A stretch of DNA of 64,000 nucleotides from Oscillospiraceae bacterium. GTDB taxonomy: Bacteria > Bacillota > Clostridia > Oscillospirales > Ruminococcaceae. Within the stretch, counting starts at the first letter, position 1, and each line of letters starts with the position of its first letter. The notes beneath the pieces are model-generated. The model did no database searches. It was not told where the DNA came from and was given only the letters and a program-made list of their open reading frames with translations. Positions 7,276-17,357 of the stretch are shown piece by piece. Made by a program: the position numbers and the translations under genes. The stretch is taken from the NCBI GenBank assembly GCA_030533325.1, contig JAUNJJ010000006.1, positions 17,560-81,559 on the forward strand, read 5' to 3'.

Positions 7276-8952
7276 ATGAAGAAGATATTGTCGGCATTGT
7301 TTACTGCAGCCACAGTTTTCAGTATTATTTTCTGCCCTGATATATCATTTCCTGTCAGCGGTTATGCATTTTCTGACTATAAGCCCGATGAACAAATTAT
7401 TTACCAGCAGGACTTTGAAGACGGATTCGGAAACTGGGCTCCCCTTGGAGGTACGGCAGATCTTAAAATAGACACAAGATACAGCAGAAAAGGTTCCTCC
7501 TCACTTCAAGTATCAAACCGTCTGGAATCCTGGAACGGTCCATGTGTAAGTACCACGAATATTCTCCTTCCCGGAGAAACATATTCATTTGAGGCGTGGG
7601 TTCACCAGGACGGGAATGAGATGCATACGATAAACTGGACACTTCAGATCACAGATTCAAAAGGAAAAAACGATTACCTGCGGATTGCCGAAGGAAATGT
7701 CGGCGCAGACGAATGGAAAGATCTTAAAGGAAAACTTACAATTCCGGAAAACACTGAATCCTCCTGTATGTATTTTGAAACATCCGACATCGAACTTTGT
7801 TTCAACGTTGATGCAGTTACCGTAAAGGGGGGCGAGCAGGCGGAAGTATCATCCCTGAGCAGTACAGGAACTGTAGAATTTACCTACGGGTTTGAAGAAG
7901 GAACTGACGGATGGAAACCAAGGGGAAACGAAGCGGTTAGCCGATCTTCAAACTTCAGCTACCTCGGCCGTTATTCCCTGTATGTGTCTGAAAGGACGAA
8001 GTTCTGGAACGCTCCGGCAATTAATATTTCATCAGTTATCAAACCCGGAATTTGTTACGAATATTCTTCATACGTGATGTATAACGGTCGTTCGTATGAA
8101 AACGAGCATGACTTCATTATAGCTCTTGAATACACATCAGACGGAAAGATAAACTATCAGGTCCTTGATTCAAAAACTCTCCAGAAGGGTAACTGGTCAA
8201 GACTTTCAGGAGATTTCACTCTTCCGGAAAGTGCAACAGATATTTCTCTGTATATACAGACAGCGGATCCTGAAGATCCATCAAATATCACTGAAAATGA
8301 TTTAATGTGCTTTTACATCGACAATGTAACAATAATGGACAGCACAGTTATAAAACAGCGTCAGCTGATAAAGAACTTTATAATTATTGCACTTGTAACA
8401 CTGTCTTTCGCTGCCATCATTATCATATCTCTGATTATTATAAAAAAAGCAAATGAAACCAGTACTCTGATTGCAAATGCTGAAAAAGACTGCATGACTG
8501 ATACATTCAACAGAAACAGCTTTGAAATACAGATTGCCCACCTTGAAAACTGCCCTGAAGAATGCAGAAAAATATATATCACCCTGTGTGACGTAAACTT
8601 TCTCAAACACATAAACGATAACTATGGTCATCAGAAGGGTGACGATGCGATAATAAGATGTGCAGAAATCCTGAAAAAAACCACAGGTTCAAAAGGCTCT
8701 GTATACAGAACCGGTGGTGATGAATTTGTTTGCATTACAAAAACAAACATGCAGGATAAGATAAAAACCGCTATGAACATTGAATCACAGCAATACAAAG
8801 GTTATCCTTTTGCCGTGGCTGTGGGAACTGCAAAATATGATCCTTCTGAAGACGGAAATGTTCCGGATATTAAACTTATACTTGCACGCAGTGACAAGGA
8901 AATGTACAATGACAAACAGCAGATTAAGGAATCTTCAAAAAATTTCATATAA
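7276..8952 (+). CDS. Putative carbohydrate-sensing diguanylate cyclase (CBM22x2-TM-GGDEF), second copy
   Basis: 558 residues from the ATG at 7276, chosen because AAGGGAGGTGG ends 8 nt upstream; an in-frame TTG at 7252 lies before that site. Signal peptide (1-31), CBM22-like modules (about 40-185 and 202-353), membrane helix (364-391), GGDEF domain (about 405-552) with CDVNFLK, INDNYGHQKGD and GGDEF at 480-484. As in the previous gene, the position before GGDEF reads GSKG rather than RxxD, so there is no inhibitory site. The two receptors share architecture throughout but differ clearly along their CBMs (for example NAPA versus NGPT in the second module), so they may bind different glycans. 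Own promoter and terminator suggest independent control. Enzyme activity is predicted from motifs and the ligand is inferred from the module family. Confidence 0.88.
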   Translation: MKKILSALFTAATVFSIIFCPDISFPVSGYAFSDYKPDEQIIYQQDFEDGFGNWAPLGGTADLKIDTRYSRKGSSSLQVSNRLESWNGPCVSTTNILLPGETYSFEAWVHQDGNEMHTINWTLQITDSKGKNDYLRIAEGNVGADEWKDLKGKLTIPENTESSCMYFETSDIELCFNVDAVTVKGGEQAEVSSLSSTGTVEFTYGFEEGTDGWKPRGNEAVSRSSNFSYLGRYSLYVSERTKFWNAPAINISSVIKPGICYEYSSYVMYNGRSYENEHDFIIALEYTSDGKINYQVLDSKTLQKGNWSRLSGDFTLPESATDISLYIQTADPEDPSNITENDLMCFYIDNVTIMDSTVIKQRQLIKNFIIIALVTLSFAAIIIISLIIIKKANETSTLIANAEKDCMTDTFNRNSFEIQIAHLENCPEECRKIYITLCDVNFLKHINDNYGHQKGDDAIIRCAEILKKTTGSKGSVYRTGGDEFVCITKTNMQDKIKTAMNIESQQYKGYPFAVAVGTAKYDPSEDGNVPDIKLILARSDKEMYNDKQQIKESSKNFI

Positions 8953-8962
8953 AAAATTACAT

Positions 8963-8994
8963 AAAAAACCCTGTCAGGATGACAGGGTTTTTTT
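8963..8994. terminator. Bidirectional terminator between receptor gene and groEL
   Basis: AAAAAACCCTGTCA / TGACAGGGTTTTTTT with A- and T-tracts on both sides, lying between convergent genes. Confidence 0.9.
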
Positions 8995-9018
8995 ATTTTT
9001 ATTAAGTTTATTCTGATA

Positions 9019-10671
<1,653 letters not shown>

Positions 10672-10679
10672 TCATTATT

Positions 10680-10982
<303 letters not shown>

Positions 10983-11030
10983 TTAAAAACCTTCCGGAAC
11001 CTTCCGGTTTTAAATTGATTGCTTAGCTCG

Positions 11031-11089
11031 TTAGCACTCATCATGTTTGAGTGCTAATTATATTTTATCAACTTGGGAAGAAAAATCAA
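11031..11089 (-). promoter_or_regulatory. CIRCE operator and groESL promoter
   Basis: TTAGCACTC (11031-11039), 9-nt spacer and GAGTGCTAA (11049-11057) form a perfect CIRCE inverted repeat, the binding site of the HrcA repressor. On the minus strand a promoter TTGATT (11089-11084), 16 nt, TAAAAT (11067-11062) sits directly upstream, with TATAAT (11062-11057) as an alternative -10. hrcA itself is not in the window. Confidence 0.97.
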
Positions 11090-11278
11090 GTAGTTTCGCA
11101 TACATTTCATAAACTTTGTATATTTGCACATAAAAGCCAATCCGCTTTAAAGAAATATTCTTGCATTATTCACAAAGCAAATTTTCCACAGTGGACATAT
11201 ACCATGAAGTGTGCATTTATCTGTTTATAATGTATCTTTTTTATTAATAGCCGCAAAGTTATTTGTGCATTTTTTCGC

Positions 11279-11307
11279 TTGTACATAATTCGTTAATATT
11301 GTATAAT
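11279..11307 (+). promoter_or_regulatory. Promoter of the response regulator-htrA pair
   Basis: TTGTAC (11279-11284), 17-nt spacer, TATAAT (11302-11307). The remaining intergenic DNA from 11090 is very AT-rich and holds no gene. Two DnaA-box-like nonamers (TTATTCACA at 11166-11174, TTTTCCACA at 11182-11190) were noted, without other origin features. Confidence 0.55.
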
Positions 11308-11361
11308 AAAATTATAAACATTTTTATCATAAAAAATTAACAAAAAGGAGAAGAAACAAAA

Positions 11362-12072
11362 ATGCCACTGGAAAAAGTCCTCATTATAGATGAGGATAAA
11401 AACACATGTACTGTTCTCAGATCCGCTCTTGAAAAAGAAAACTGCAATGTTATTCTTTCAAATGACGGTGCAGAGGCAATGATAAAATTCAGTGCACTGA
11501 AACCGGACTTTGTACTTCTTGATATAACCATATCAAATACCGACGGATGGCAGATTTGCAGGGAGATTCGTCGCAAATCAAACGTACCTCTGATAATAAT
11601 CACCTCAGACAGCGAAACATTTGACAAGGTACTTGGATTCGAACTCGGAGCGGATGACTATATAGTCAAACCGTTTGATATCAAGGAAGTAATGGCCCGA
11701 ATCAAAGCAGTCTACCGCCGGACCAGCCAGTCAGGCGACACTGATATCAAAGAAGTTTCCTACGATAAACTTTCAGTAAATCTTTCCCAGTATGAACTGA
11801 AAATAGGGGGCACTGTAACATCCACTCCGCCAAAAGAACTTGAACTTCTTTACTATCTGGCATCAAATCCCAACAGAGTATACACACGCGACCAGCTTCT
11901 TGATGAAGTCTGGGGATTTGAATATTACGGAGATTCACGAACTGTTGATGTACACATAAAAAGACTCAGGGCAAAACTTGAAGGTGTTTCTGAACAATGG
12001 TCACTGACAACCGTATGGGGTGTAGGATATAAGTTTGAACTTAACGAACCTGAAAAAAACCAGACAGAATGA
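11362..12072 (+). CDS. OmpR-family response regulator, orphan
   Basis: 236 residues. Receiver domain (1-120) with acidic pocket DEDK, phospho-acceptor D54 in VLLDITIS, T81 and K103 (VKPFD). C-terminal winged helix (about 133-230) with the TRDQLLDEVWG...RTVDVHIKRLRAKLEG signature of OmpR/PhoB-type DNA binding. GAGAAG precedes the ATG. No histidine kinase is adjacent; instead a membrane HtrA protease follows only 10 nt after the stop, so the pair is probably co-transcribed. An envelope-stress role is a reasonable inference because htrA genes are often under such control, but the cognate kinase is unknown. Confidence 0.92.
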   Translation: MPLEKVLIIDEDKNTCTVLRSALEKENCNVILSNDGAEAMIKFSALKPDFVLLDITISNTDGWQICREIRRKSNVPLIIITSDSETFDKVLGFELGADDYIVKPFDIKEVMARIKAVYRRTSQSGDTDIKEVSYDKLSVNLSQYELKIGGTVTSTPPKELELLYYLASNPNRVYTRDQLLDEVWGFEYYGDSRTVDVHIKRLRAKLEGVSEQWSLTTVWGVGYKFELNEPEKNQTE

Positions 12073-12082
12073 AAGGATATAT

Positions 12083-13378
12083 ATGGCACAGTTAAACAGC
12101 TTTGACGCTGAAGAAAAAAATGACAGCAAAACGGTTCAGGACAGTTCACAAAACATTTTTGAAAAAGATTTTCGTATTTATGAACCGGAAAAATTCAAAT
12201 GCAGCACAGATTACAAAAACAGGTTTTCAGAACCTGATGAACAACTTTCAAAGCCATCAGTATTCATTGCTTTATTTACCATTTTCCTGATTCTTGTATT
12301 TTCTGCTTACTGCATTATTTCAAGAGTCTTTAACCTTAAGGAAGGTTTCTATTCTCCTGAAACCAAAACAACTGTTATACTTGGTCTTAACGGGCGGCCG
12401 GGAACTGAAGAACTCACTGATGAAGACGGAAAATTCACACCTGCAGGTATATGTGAAGCTGTCAGTCCTTCGGTAGTTGAGATTGTCTGTTTCGGAGAAA
12501 GTTCAGAGGTTCCGGTAAGCAGCGGCTCCGGTATAATTCTTTCTGAAGACGGATATATAGTTACAAACGCCCATGTCATAAATACAGGCAGGAATCCAAA
12601 AGTATCTCTGAGTGACAAAACTGTATTTGATGCCGAAATAATAGGATATGACTCAAAAACCGATATAGGAATAATAAAAATAAATCCCGGGAAAAGCATC
12701 CTTAAACCTGCATCTTTCGGAAACTCTGATGAAGTAATACAGGGTGAACAGGTTATGGCGATAGGAAATCCGGGTGGTCTCCACGGAAGTATATCCGGCG
12801 GCTATGTATCCGGTATAAACCGAATGATCAGAGGCGACCAGACCGGTCATGAAATGAACTGCATTCAGACAGATGCAGCCATAAGCCCGGGAAACTCAGG
12901 CGGAGCACTCGTAAATATGTACGGTCAGGTTATAGGCATAACCTCATCAAAATATGTAAGCTCAAGCTATGAAGGTCTCGGCTTTGCTATTACAATAAAC
13001 GATGCCAAACCCGTAATTGAGGAACTGATAGCCAACGGACATATAAGCGGACGATTCAAGGTAGGTATAACCTTCTATGAAATTACAAAAGATCAGGCAG
13101 AGGCTGCAGGTCTTCCGCAGGGACTGTTTATTGATTCCATGGATGAGTCATGTGACATATCAGAATCAGGTCTTAAAGAACACGATATCATAGTCGAGGT
13201 AGAGGGCGACAAAGTAGTTGACTACGACTCCTTTATGAATGCTATACGCAGTCACGGCAAGGGAGCCGGTGACAAAGTACACGCAAAAGCTGTAAGAGTG
13301 GATGAAAAGGACACTTCAAAGCAGACCAACATAGAAATAGAATTTACTCTTGTGGAGGACACCTCCGGAGATTACTGA
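12083..13378 (+). CDS. HtrA/DegP-like membrane serine protease with PDZ domain
   Basis: 431 residues from the ATG at 12083 (GAAAGGA 5 nt upstream); an in-frame TTG at 12035 would overlap the regulator and lacks a ribosome site. Cytoplasmic N-terminus, one anchor helix (about 60-81), trypsin-like domain with catalytic H164 (VTNAHVI), D194 (SKTDIGIIK) and S272 (GNSGGAL), then a PDZ domain (about 340-425). Known family members degrade or refold damaged proteins on the outer face of the membrane. It is the second gene of an operon with the response regulator and has its own terminator. All catalytic residues are present. Confidence 0.95.
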   Translation: MAQLNSFDAEEKNDSKTVQDSSQNIFEKDFRIYEPEKFKCSTDYKNRFSEPDEQLSKPSVFIALFTIFLILVFSAYCIISRVFNLKEGFYSPETKTTVILGLNGRPGTEELTDEDGKFTPAGICEAVSPSVVEIVCFGESSEVPVSSGSGIILSEDGYIVTNAHVINTGRNPKVSLSDKTVFDAEIIGYDSKTDIGIIKINPGKSILKPASFGNSDEVIQGEQVMAIGNPGGLHGSISGGYVSGINRMIRGDQTGHEMNCIQTDAAISPGNSGGALVNMYGQVIGITSSKYVSSSYEGLGFAITINDAKPVIEELIANGHISGRFKVGITFYEITKDQAEAAGLPQGLFIDSMDESCDISESGLKEHDIIVEVEGDKVVDYDSFMNAIRSHGKGAGDKVHAKAVRVDEKDTSKQTNIEIEFTLVEDTSGDY

Positions 13379-13383
13379 TACAA

Positions 13384-13424
13384 AAAGGCAGAACCACGTG
13401 AAAGGTTCTGCCTTTATTTTTATT
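13384..13424 (+). terminator. Intrinsic terminator after htrA
   Basis: AAAGGCAGAACC / GGTTCTGCCTTT stem, 8-nt loop, TTTATTTTTATT tail. Its end overlaps the last bases of the convergent rsmI gene. Confidence 0.88.
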
Positions 13425-14247
13425 CTGAATTTATAAGCTGATAAAGTTCACTCTTGCGGTAACCTGTTTCCGCAGCAACCTTCTTACATGCCGATATGGT
13501 TTTTTCACCTCCGGCAACCAGTTCACGTGCCATCTCAACAGCCTGTTCAAGTGTGCATTCAGGTTCTTCACTTTCAGGGGCGCCTTCAATTACCAGTACA
13601 TACTCGCCCTTAGGTGACTTATCATCATAATACTGTATCGCTTCAGAAATAGTACATCTTATTACCTCCTCGTAAACCTTGGTAAGTTCACGGCAGAGAG
13701 AAATACGCCTGTCCCCGAAATACTGAAGCATATCCTTCAGCGCAGGCACAAGCTTGTGGGGAGCTTCATAGAATATCATTGTGTTCCTGTTATTCTTTAC
13801 CTCTTCAAGATGGGCGATTCTCTGTTTTTTTGTAACTGAAAGAAATCCCTCGAATGAAAATCTTGAAGTATCAAGACCCGATATCGCCAGTGCAGAAACC
13901 ACTGCACTCGGACCCGGAACTACTTTGACCGGAATATCATTTTCATAGCAGAGACGGACAAGACCCTCTCCCGGATCAGATATGCACGGCATGCCTGCAT
14001 CTGTCACCACAGCACCGTTCTCCCCTGCTGAAAGCCTGTTTATTATTCCTTCCGCACACAGTTTTGAACTGTGATCGTGGTAGCTGACAAGCGGTTTCTT
14101 TATATCATATTTGTTCAGAAGTTTAAGCGTTACTCTTGTATCCTCAGCAGCTATAAAATCAACTTCACTCAGAACGTCGAGTGCTCTGAGTGTTATATCA
14201 GATATATTTCCGATAGGTGTTCCAAGTACATAAAGTGTTCCCGGCAT
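13420..14247 (-). CDS. rsmI: 16S rRNA (cytidine-1402-2'-O)-methyltransferase RsmI
   Basis: 275 residues from the ATG at 14247, chosen because AGAGGA lies 9 nt upstream and family members begin M.GTLY..TPIGN; a GTG 21 nt further upstream lies inside the preceding gene. SAM-dependent tetrapyrrole-methylase fold: GTLYVLGTPIGNISD, AAEDTR, SDAGMP-type loop (TDAGMPCISDPGE), VPGPSA and FYEAPHKL. It methylates the ribose of C1402 in the decoding centre of 16S rRNA. It lies 4 nt downstream of the TrmN6-like gene, so the two RNA-modification genes form an operon. Confidence 0.95.
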   Translation of the reverse strand: MPGTLYVLGTPIGNISDITLRALDVLSEVDFIAAEDTRVTLKLLNKYDIKKPLVSYHDHSSKLCAEGIINRLSAGENGAVVTDAGMPCISDPGEGLVRLCYENDIPVKVVPGPSAVVSALAISGLDTSRFSFEGFLSVTKKQRIAHLEEVKNNRNTMIFYEAPHKLVPALKDMLQYFGDRRISLCRELTKVYEEVIRCTISEAIQYYDDKSPKGEYVLVIEGAPESEEPECTLEQAVEMARELVAGGEKTISACKKVAAETGYRKSELYQLINSE

Positions 14248-14251
14248 ATTA

Positions 14252-14986
14252 TCAATTCCTCTCATCACTGTTAAGTCTGTATATTTTCCTTACTTCATCA
14301 GAATAGCCGTTTTCCCCCTGCATATAAAGCGGCTTTTCAACCCTCATGTACGGCTTTGAGCCTTTTTTTCCTTCAACAAGGAAAAGCCACGGAGCCTGCT
14401 CAGGTGTATTGCTTACAAATCTCAGAAGCTTAGGCTCTATATCATTTTCCCTCATTGCAGCGATAACATCTGCAAGGCGTTCAGGTCTGTTGCACATACA
14501 CAGCCTGCCTCCGAACTTCAGAAGCTTCGCTGCCGCACGGCAGACGTCGTTTATGTCACACAGCACCTCATGCCGTGCAATACGCTGGGAAGTAAGAGCA
14601 CTCTCTATCCCTGCATTTGCAGCCTTGTACGGCGGATTGCAGACAACGAGCGAACATCTTCCGAGAGGCGCATCGTCCCACAGCTCCTTAAGATCAGCAC
14701 AAACCGGAATTATATTTGTAAGACTGCTTTTTTCGATTCCAAGCTTAAGCTGTTCGATTGCATTTTCCTGTATATCAACTGCATAGATTTTTGACGGAGC
14801 ATTTTCACGGGACATTATCAGAGATATTATCCCGCAGCCCGTCCCAAGCTCACACACAAGGTCATTTTTCCTGTAATTTGTAAAGTCAGTCAGTAAAAAC
14901 GCATCTGTACCAAACCGGTGGTCTTCACTCGCACACACCCATACCGTATCAGATAATTTTTCAAATGAATATTTTTCACCGTTCAT
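14252..14986 (-). CDS. TrmN6-like tRNA adenine-N6 methyltransferase
   Basis: 244 residues. Class I SAM methyltransferase: motif I CELGTGCGIISL (about 45-56) and catalytic motif IV VCNPPY, the N6-adenine type, in the right order. It begins with the FGTDAFLLTDF block typical of the YfiC/TrmN6 group, which methylates A37 of tRNA-Val in E. coli. The exact substrate in Firmicutes is less certain. AAAGGA precedes the ATG; rsmI follows after 4 nt. Confidence 0.88.
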   Translation of the reverse strand: MNGEKYSFEKLSDTVWVCASEDHRFGTDAFLLTDFTNYRKNDLVCELGTGCGIISLIMSRENAPSKIYAVDIQENAIEQLKLGIEKSSLTNIIPVCADLKELWDDAPLGRCSLVVCNPPYKAANAGIESALTSQRIARHEVLCDINDVCRAAAKLLKFGGRLCMCNRPERLADVIAAMRENDIEPKLLRFVSNTPEQAPWLFLVEGKKGSKPYMRVEKPLYMQGENGYSDEVRKIYRLNSDERN

Positions 14987-15082
14987 TTCAAGCTGTCCTT
15001 TCTGTAAATATCAGCGCACTTTTAATTATATCATAATTTCCGGACTTTGTACAATCATAAATGAACTTTTTAAAATAAAGTA

Positions 15083-15111
15083 TTGTAATTTTTTCAGGTC
15101 TGTGGTATAAT
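15083..15111 (+). promoter_or_regulatory. Promoter of tRNA-Arg
   Basis: TTGTAA (15083-15088), 17 nt, TGG-TATAAT (15106-15111), ending 25 nt before the tRNA. Confidence 0.7.
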
Positions 15112-15136
15112 TATTATGTAAGTCAAATTTTTATAT

Positions 15137-15210
15137 GTTTCCGTAGCTCAGCAGGATAGAGCGACCGCCTCCTAAGCGGTAGGTCGGGTGTTCGAATCAC
15201 CTCGGAAACG
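15137..15210 (+). tRNA. tRNA-Arg (anticodon CCT)
   Basis: Full cloverleaf: acceptor GTTTCCG/CGGAAAC with discriminator G, D arm GCTC...GAGC, anticodon stem ACCGC/GCGGT with loop CTCCTAA (anticodon CCT), T arm with TTCGAAT. CCA is not encoded. It runs toward the convergent HAD gene, 18 nt away. Confidence 0.95.
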
Positions 15211-15228
15211 CTTATCTGCCGCAGATTT

Positions 15229-16065
15229 TCAAAGCGGCTTTTTTAATAACTCACAGATTTTTACAGCTACACCGTTATCTGTATTTGAAGGAATGATTCC
15301 GCTGGCAGCTTCTTTCACTTCCGGTCCTGCATTTTCAACAGCATAGGTTTCATCACATGCTCTGAAAAGCGGCAGATCGTTAAGATTATCACCGAAACCG
15401 ATTACCTTGCCGAATCCGTATTTTTTCCGGATAAACATAACTGCATTGTACTTTGAGGCAGCCGCTGAACTCACTTCCATATACCAGAATTCATCGTTGT
15501 ATACATCACGGTAAAAATCAATATGAAGACCGCTGATATTCTTCATCAGGCTGTACACGGGTTCAAGTTTTTCTTTTCTGTCAGTAACCGAAAAGTATAC
15601 AGCATTCCTGTCAGCACATTTCATAAAATCATCAGTCTTTAAAAAAGCTTTTCCGTATCTCTGCTTACGCTCCGTATAGAATTTCCGGGCACTTTCAGAG
15701 TCAAGGTTTTCATAATATGTTTCAAGAACGCCATCATTTATGGTAAACAGGAATCCGGAAAGACTGAATTTCTTCAGAACACTGTTCATTTCTTCAAATG
15801 ATTTATCAGGTATCCGTTCTGTTTTTACATATTCCTTTTTTACCGTATCATAGACACATACACCATTCATCAGAACAACCGGTACATTTATGTTTATCTT
15901 TCTGGTTACCGGAACTGCTGTAACAGCTGTTCTGGCTGTAGCAAAGCTGAAGTATCCGCCTGATGAAATCAATTCATTCAGTACACGAACTGTTGTATCT
16001 GGAACTGAAGCACTGCTGTCAAGCAGTGTACCGTCAAGATCTGATATATACAATGTTTTTGACAT
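15229..16065 (-). CDS. Cof-type HAD-IIB sugar-phosphate phosphatase
   Basis: 278 residues. HAD motif I SDLDGTLLDS at the N-terminus with the nucleophile and acid Asp, a type IIB cap in the middle, and motif IV GFGDNLNDLPLF near residue 225. Family members dephosphorylate sugar phosphates, FMN or similar metabolites, and the substrate cannot be read from sequence. GGAG lies 9 nt before the ATG. Only 48 bp separate it from the divergent gene at 16114, so the promoters must overlap. Confidence 0.9.
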   Translation of the reverse strand: MSKTLYISDLDGTLLDSSASVPDTTVRVLNELISSGGYFSFATARTAVTAVPVTRKININVPVVLMNGVCVYDTVKKEYVKTERIPDKSFEEMNSVLKKFSLSGFLFTINDGVLETYYENLDSESARKFYTERKQRYGKAFLKTDDFMKCADRNAVYFSVTDRKEKLEPVYSLMKNISGLHIDFYRDVYNDEFWYMEVSSAAASKYNAVMFIRKKYGFGKVIGFGDNLNDLPLFRACDETYAVENAGPEVKEAASGIIPSNTDNGVAVKICELLKKPL

Positions 16066-16113
16066 ATTTTTTAACTCCTTTATTTTTATTATTTACAGAA
16101 AGGAAAGTACCCA

Positions 16114-17244
16114 ATGGCTAAATGTACTGTTCTTTCGGACAATATATCCGAAAACGCCAAAAAGCTATGTGCTGAAGCTTCTGCATATCTCGAAAGCGGA
16201 AATCCGGGCAAGGCAGTTAAACTTCTCGAGAGCTCTCCTGTTACAGAAACAGATCCTGAGCTGAGCCGTCTTCTTGCTGAAGCATACGCCGAAAGAAAAT
16301 GGGGTAAAAAGGCCACCGTCCAGTATCGTAAATGTCTCGAAGCAGGTCCGCCTTCGCCTGAACTTATACAGGAGTTTGCAGAACATCTTCTTGATTCGGA
16401 AGAACACAAACTTCTTTCAGAAATCCTGCCCGAAACAATAGAAAAAGAAAAATCCGGTTCGGATGCAGCAGCCATGTGCATCGCTATGCTTTATGCAATG
16501 ATCGGTGACTGCAGTATTCACGGCAAAAAGGCTGATATAAGTTCTGATTTCATCAGAGAATACATCGTTTCACATCCTGAAGCAATAAAGAAACGGTTTT
16601 TTATAAAAATTCTTACCTTCCTCGCCGGAACACCTAATGACAGAACTTTTTCAGAAACCGCAAATCATATAATAAATATCATGGCAGAATACATTCCTGC
16701 CCTTCCTGATGACAGAGATTTTCAGAATGCCGCTGCCGAACTTGAAACTTCTCTCATACTTTACTCAAACGACGTAAATCCGCTTACTGTTTTCGCTATA
16801 AGAACTGCAAAGCTCAGATTTGCATCATATTCCGATGACAAAGATAATCTCAGGTATCTTGTTTTCGATGCAAAAATGACTCTCTTTGATATACTCTTAA
16901 AAAATACTGTTCAGACAGCAGATTTTATAAAGTACTACCCTTTCCTCTGGACTCTTATTTCAGATTTTGTAAACAGGGCACTAAGTACATCTGATTTAAA
17001 GCAGTTTATACGCGATGAAATTTACTCGGATCTCAGGGACGCCTCCCCTGCTCTTATGAAAATCCTTGAAGAAAAACTTTCAGCTGACGGATTTAAGGCA
17101 CTTAAAGGATTTGTTGGTTCTCCGGAATCTGCACCAAAACGTAACATCTGTACAAAGCCTGCGAAAGCCGGAAAAATCCCGCCAAATTCACCGTGTCCAT
17201 GCGGAAGCGGAAAAAAATTCAAAAAATGCTGCGGGCTTAAATAA
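16114..17244 (+). CDS. TPR-like protein with C-terminal SEC-C zinc motif
   Basis: 376 residues. Helical, TPR-like N-terminus (about 10-110; AKKLCAEASAYLESGNPGKAVKLLE is a clear TPR helix pair), an uncharacterised helical middle, then a C-terminal CPCGSGKKFKKCC, the SEC-C zinc-binding motif found at the end of SecA and in many otherwise unrelated proteins. No membrane segment or signal peptide is seen, so it is probably cytoplasmic. The motif suggests protein or ribosome contact, but no specific role can be assigned. GAAAGGA precedes the ATG. Confidence 0.85.
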   Translation: MAKCTVLSDNISENAKKLCAEASAYLESGNPGKAVKLLESSPVTETDPELSRLLAEAYAERKWGKKATVQYRKCLEAGPPSPELIQEFAEHLLDSEEHKLLSEILPETIEKEKSGSDAAAMCIAMLYAMIGDCSIHGKKADISSDFIREYIVSHPEAIKKRFFIKILTFLAGTPNDRTFSETANHIINIMAEYIPALPDDRDFQNAAAELETSLILYSNDVNPLTVFAIRTAKLRFASYSDDKDNLRYLVFDAKMTLFDILLKNTVQTADFIKYYPFLWTLISDFVNRALSTSDLKQFIRDEIYSDLRDASPALMKILEEKLSADGFKALKGFVGSPESAPKRNICTKPAKAGKIPPNSPCPCGSGKKFKKCCGLK

Positions 17245-17253
17245 CAAAAATCT

Positions 17254-17293
17254 CACTTGTTCACAAAATCTGAACAAGTGTTTTTTTATTTTT
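17254..17293 (+). terminator. Intrinsic terminator after SEC-C gene
   Basis: CACTTGTTCA / TGAACAAGTG stem followed by TTTTTTTATTTTT. Confidence 0.9.
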
Positions 17294-17342
17294 AAAGCAG
17301 CAGTGTATTTCATAATCAGATTGATGGAATACACTGCTGCTT
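17294..17342 (-). terminator. Terminator-like hairpin after citrate synthase
   Basis: AAGCAGCAGTGTATT / AATACACTGCTGCTT, a 15-bp perfect stem lying 15 nt past the citrate synthase stop on the minus strand; only a short T tract follows on that strand. Confidence 0.7.
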
Positions 17343-17357
17343 AACTTTTAAAACATA

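Noticed and set aside
10985..11017. CCTTCCGG repeats in the groES leader as an attenuator
   Set aside because: Stems are only 4-5 bp with alternative pairings; CIRCE explains regulation well enough.
11166..11190. Two DnaA-box-like nonamers (TTATTCACA, TTTTCCACA) upstream of the response regulator
   Set aside because: Only two boxes, no dnaA/dnaN nearby and no other origin features; AT-rich DNA yields such matches by chance.
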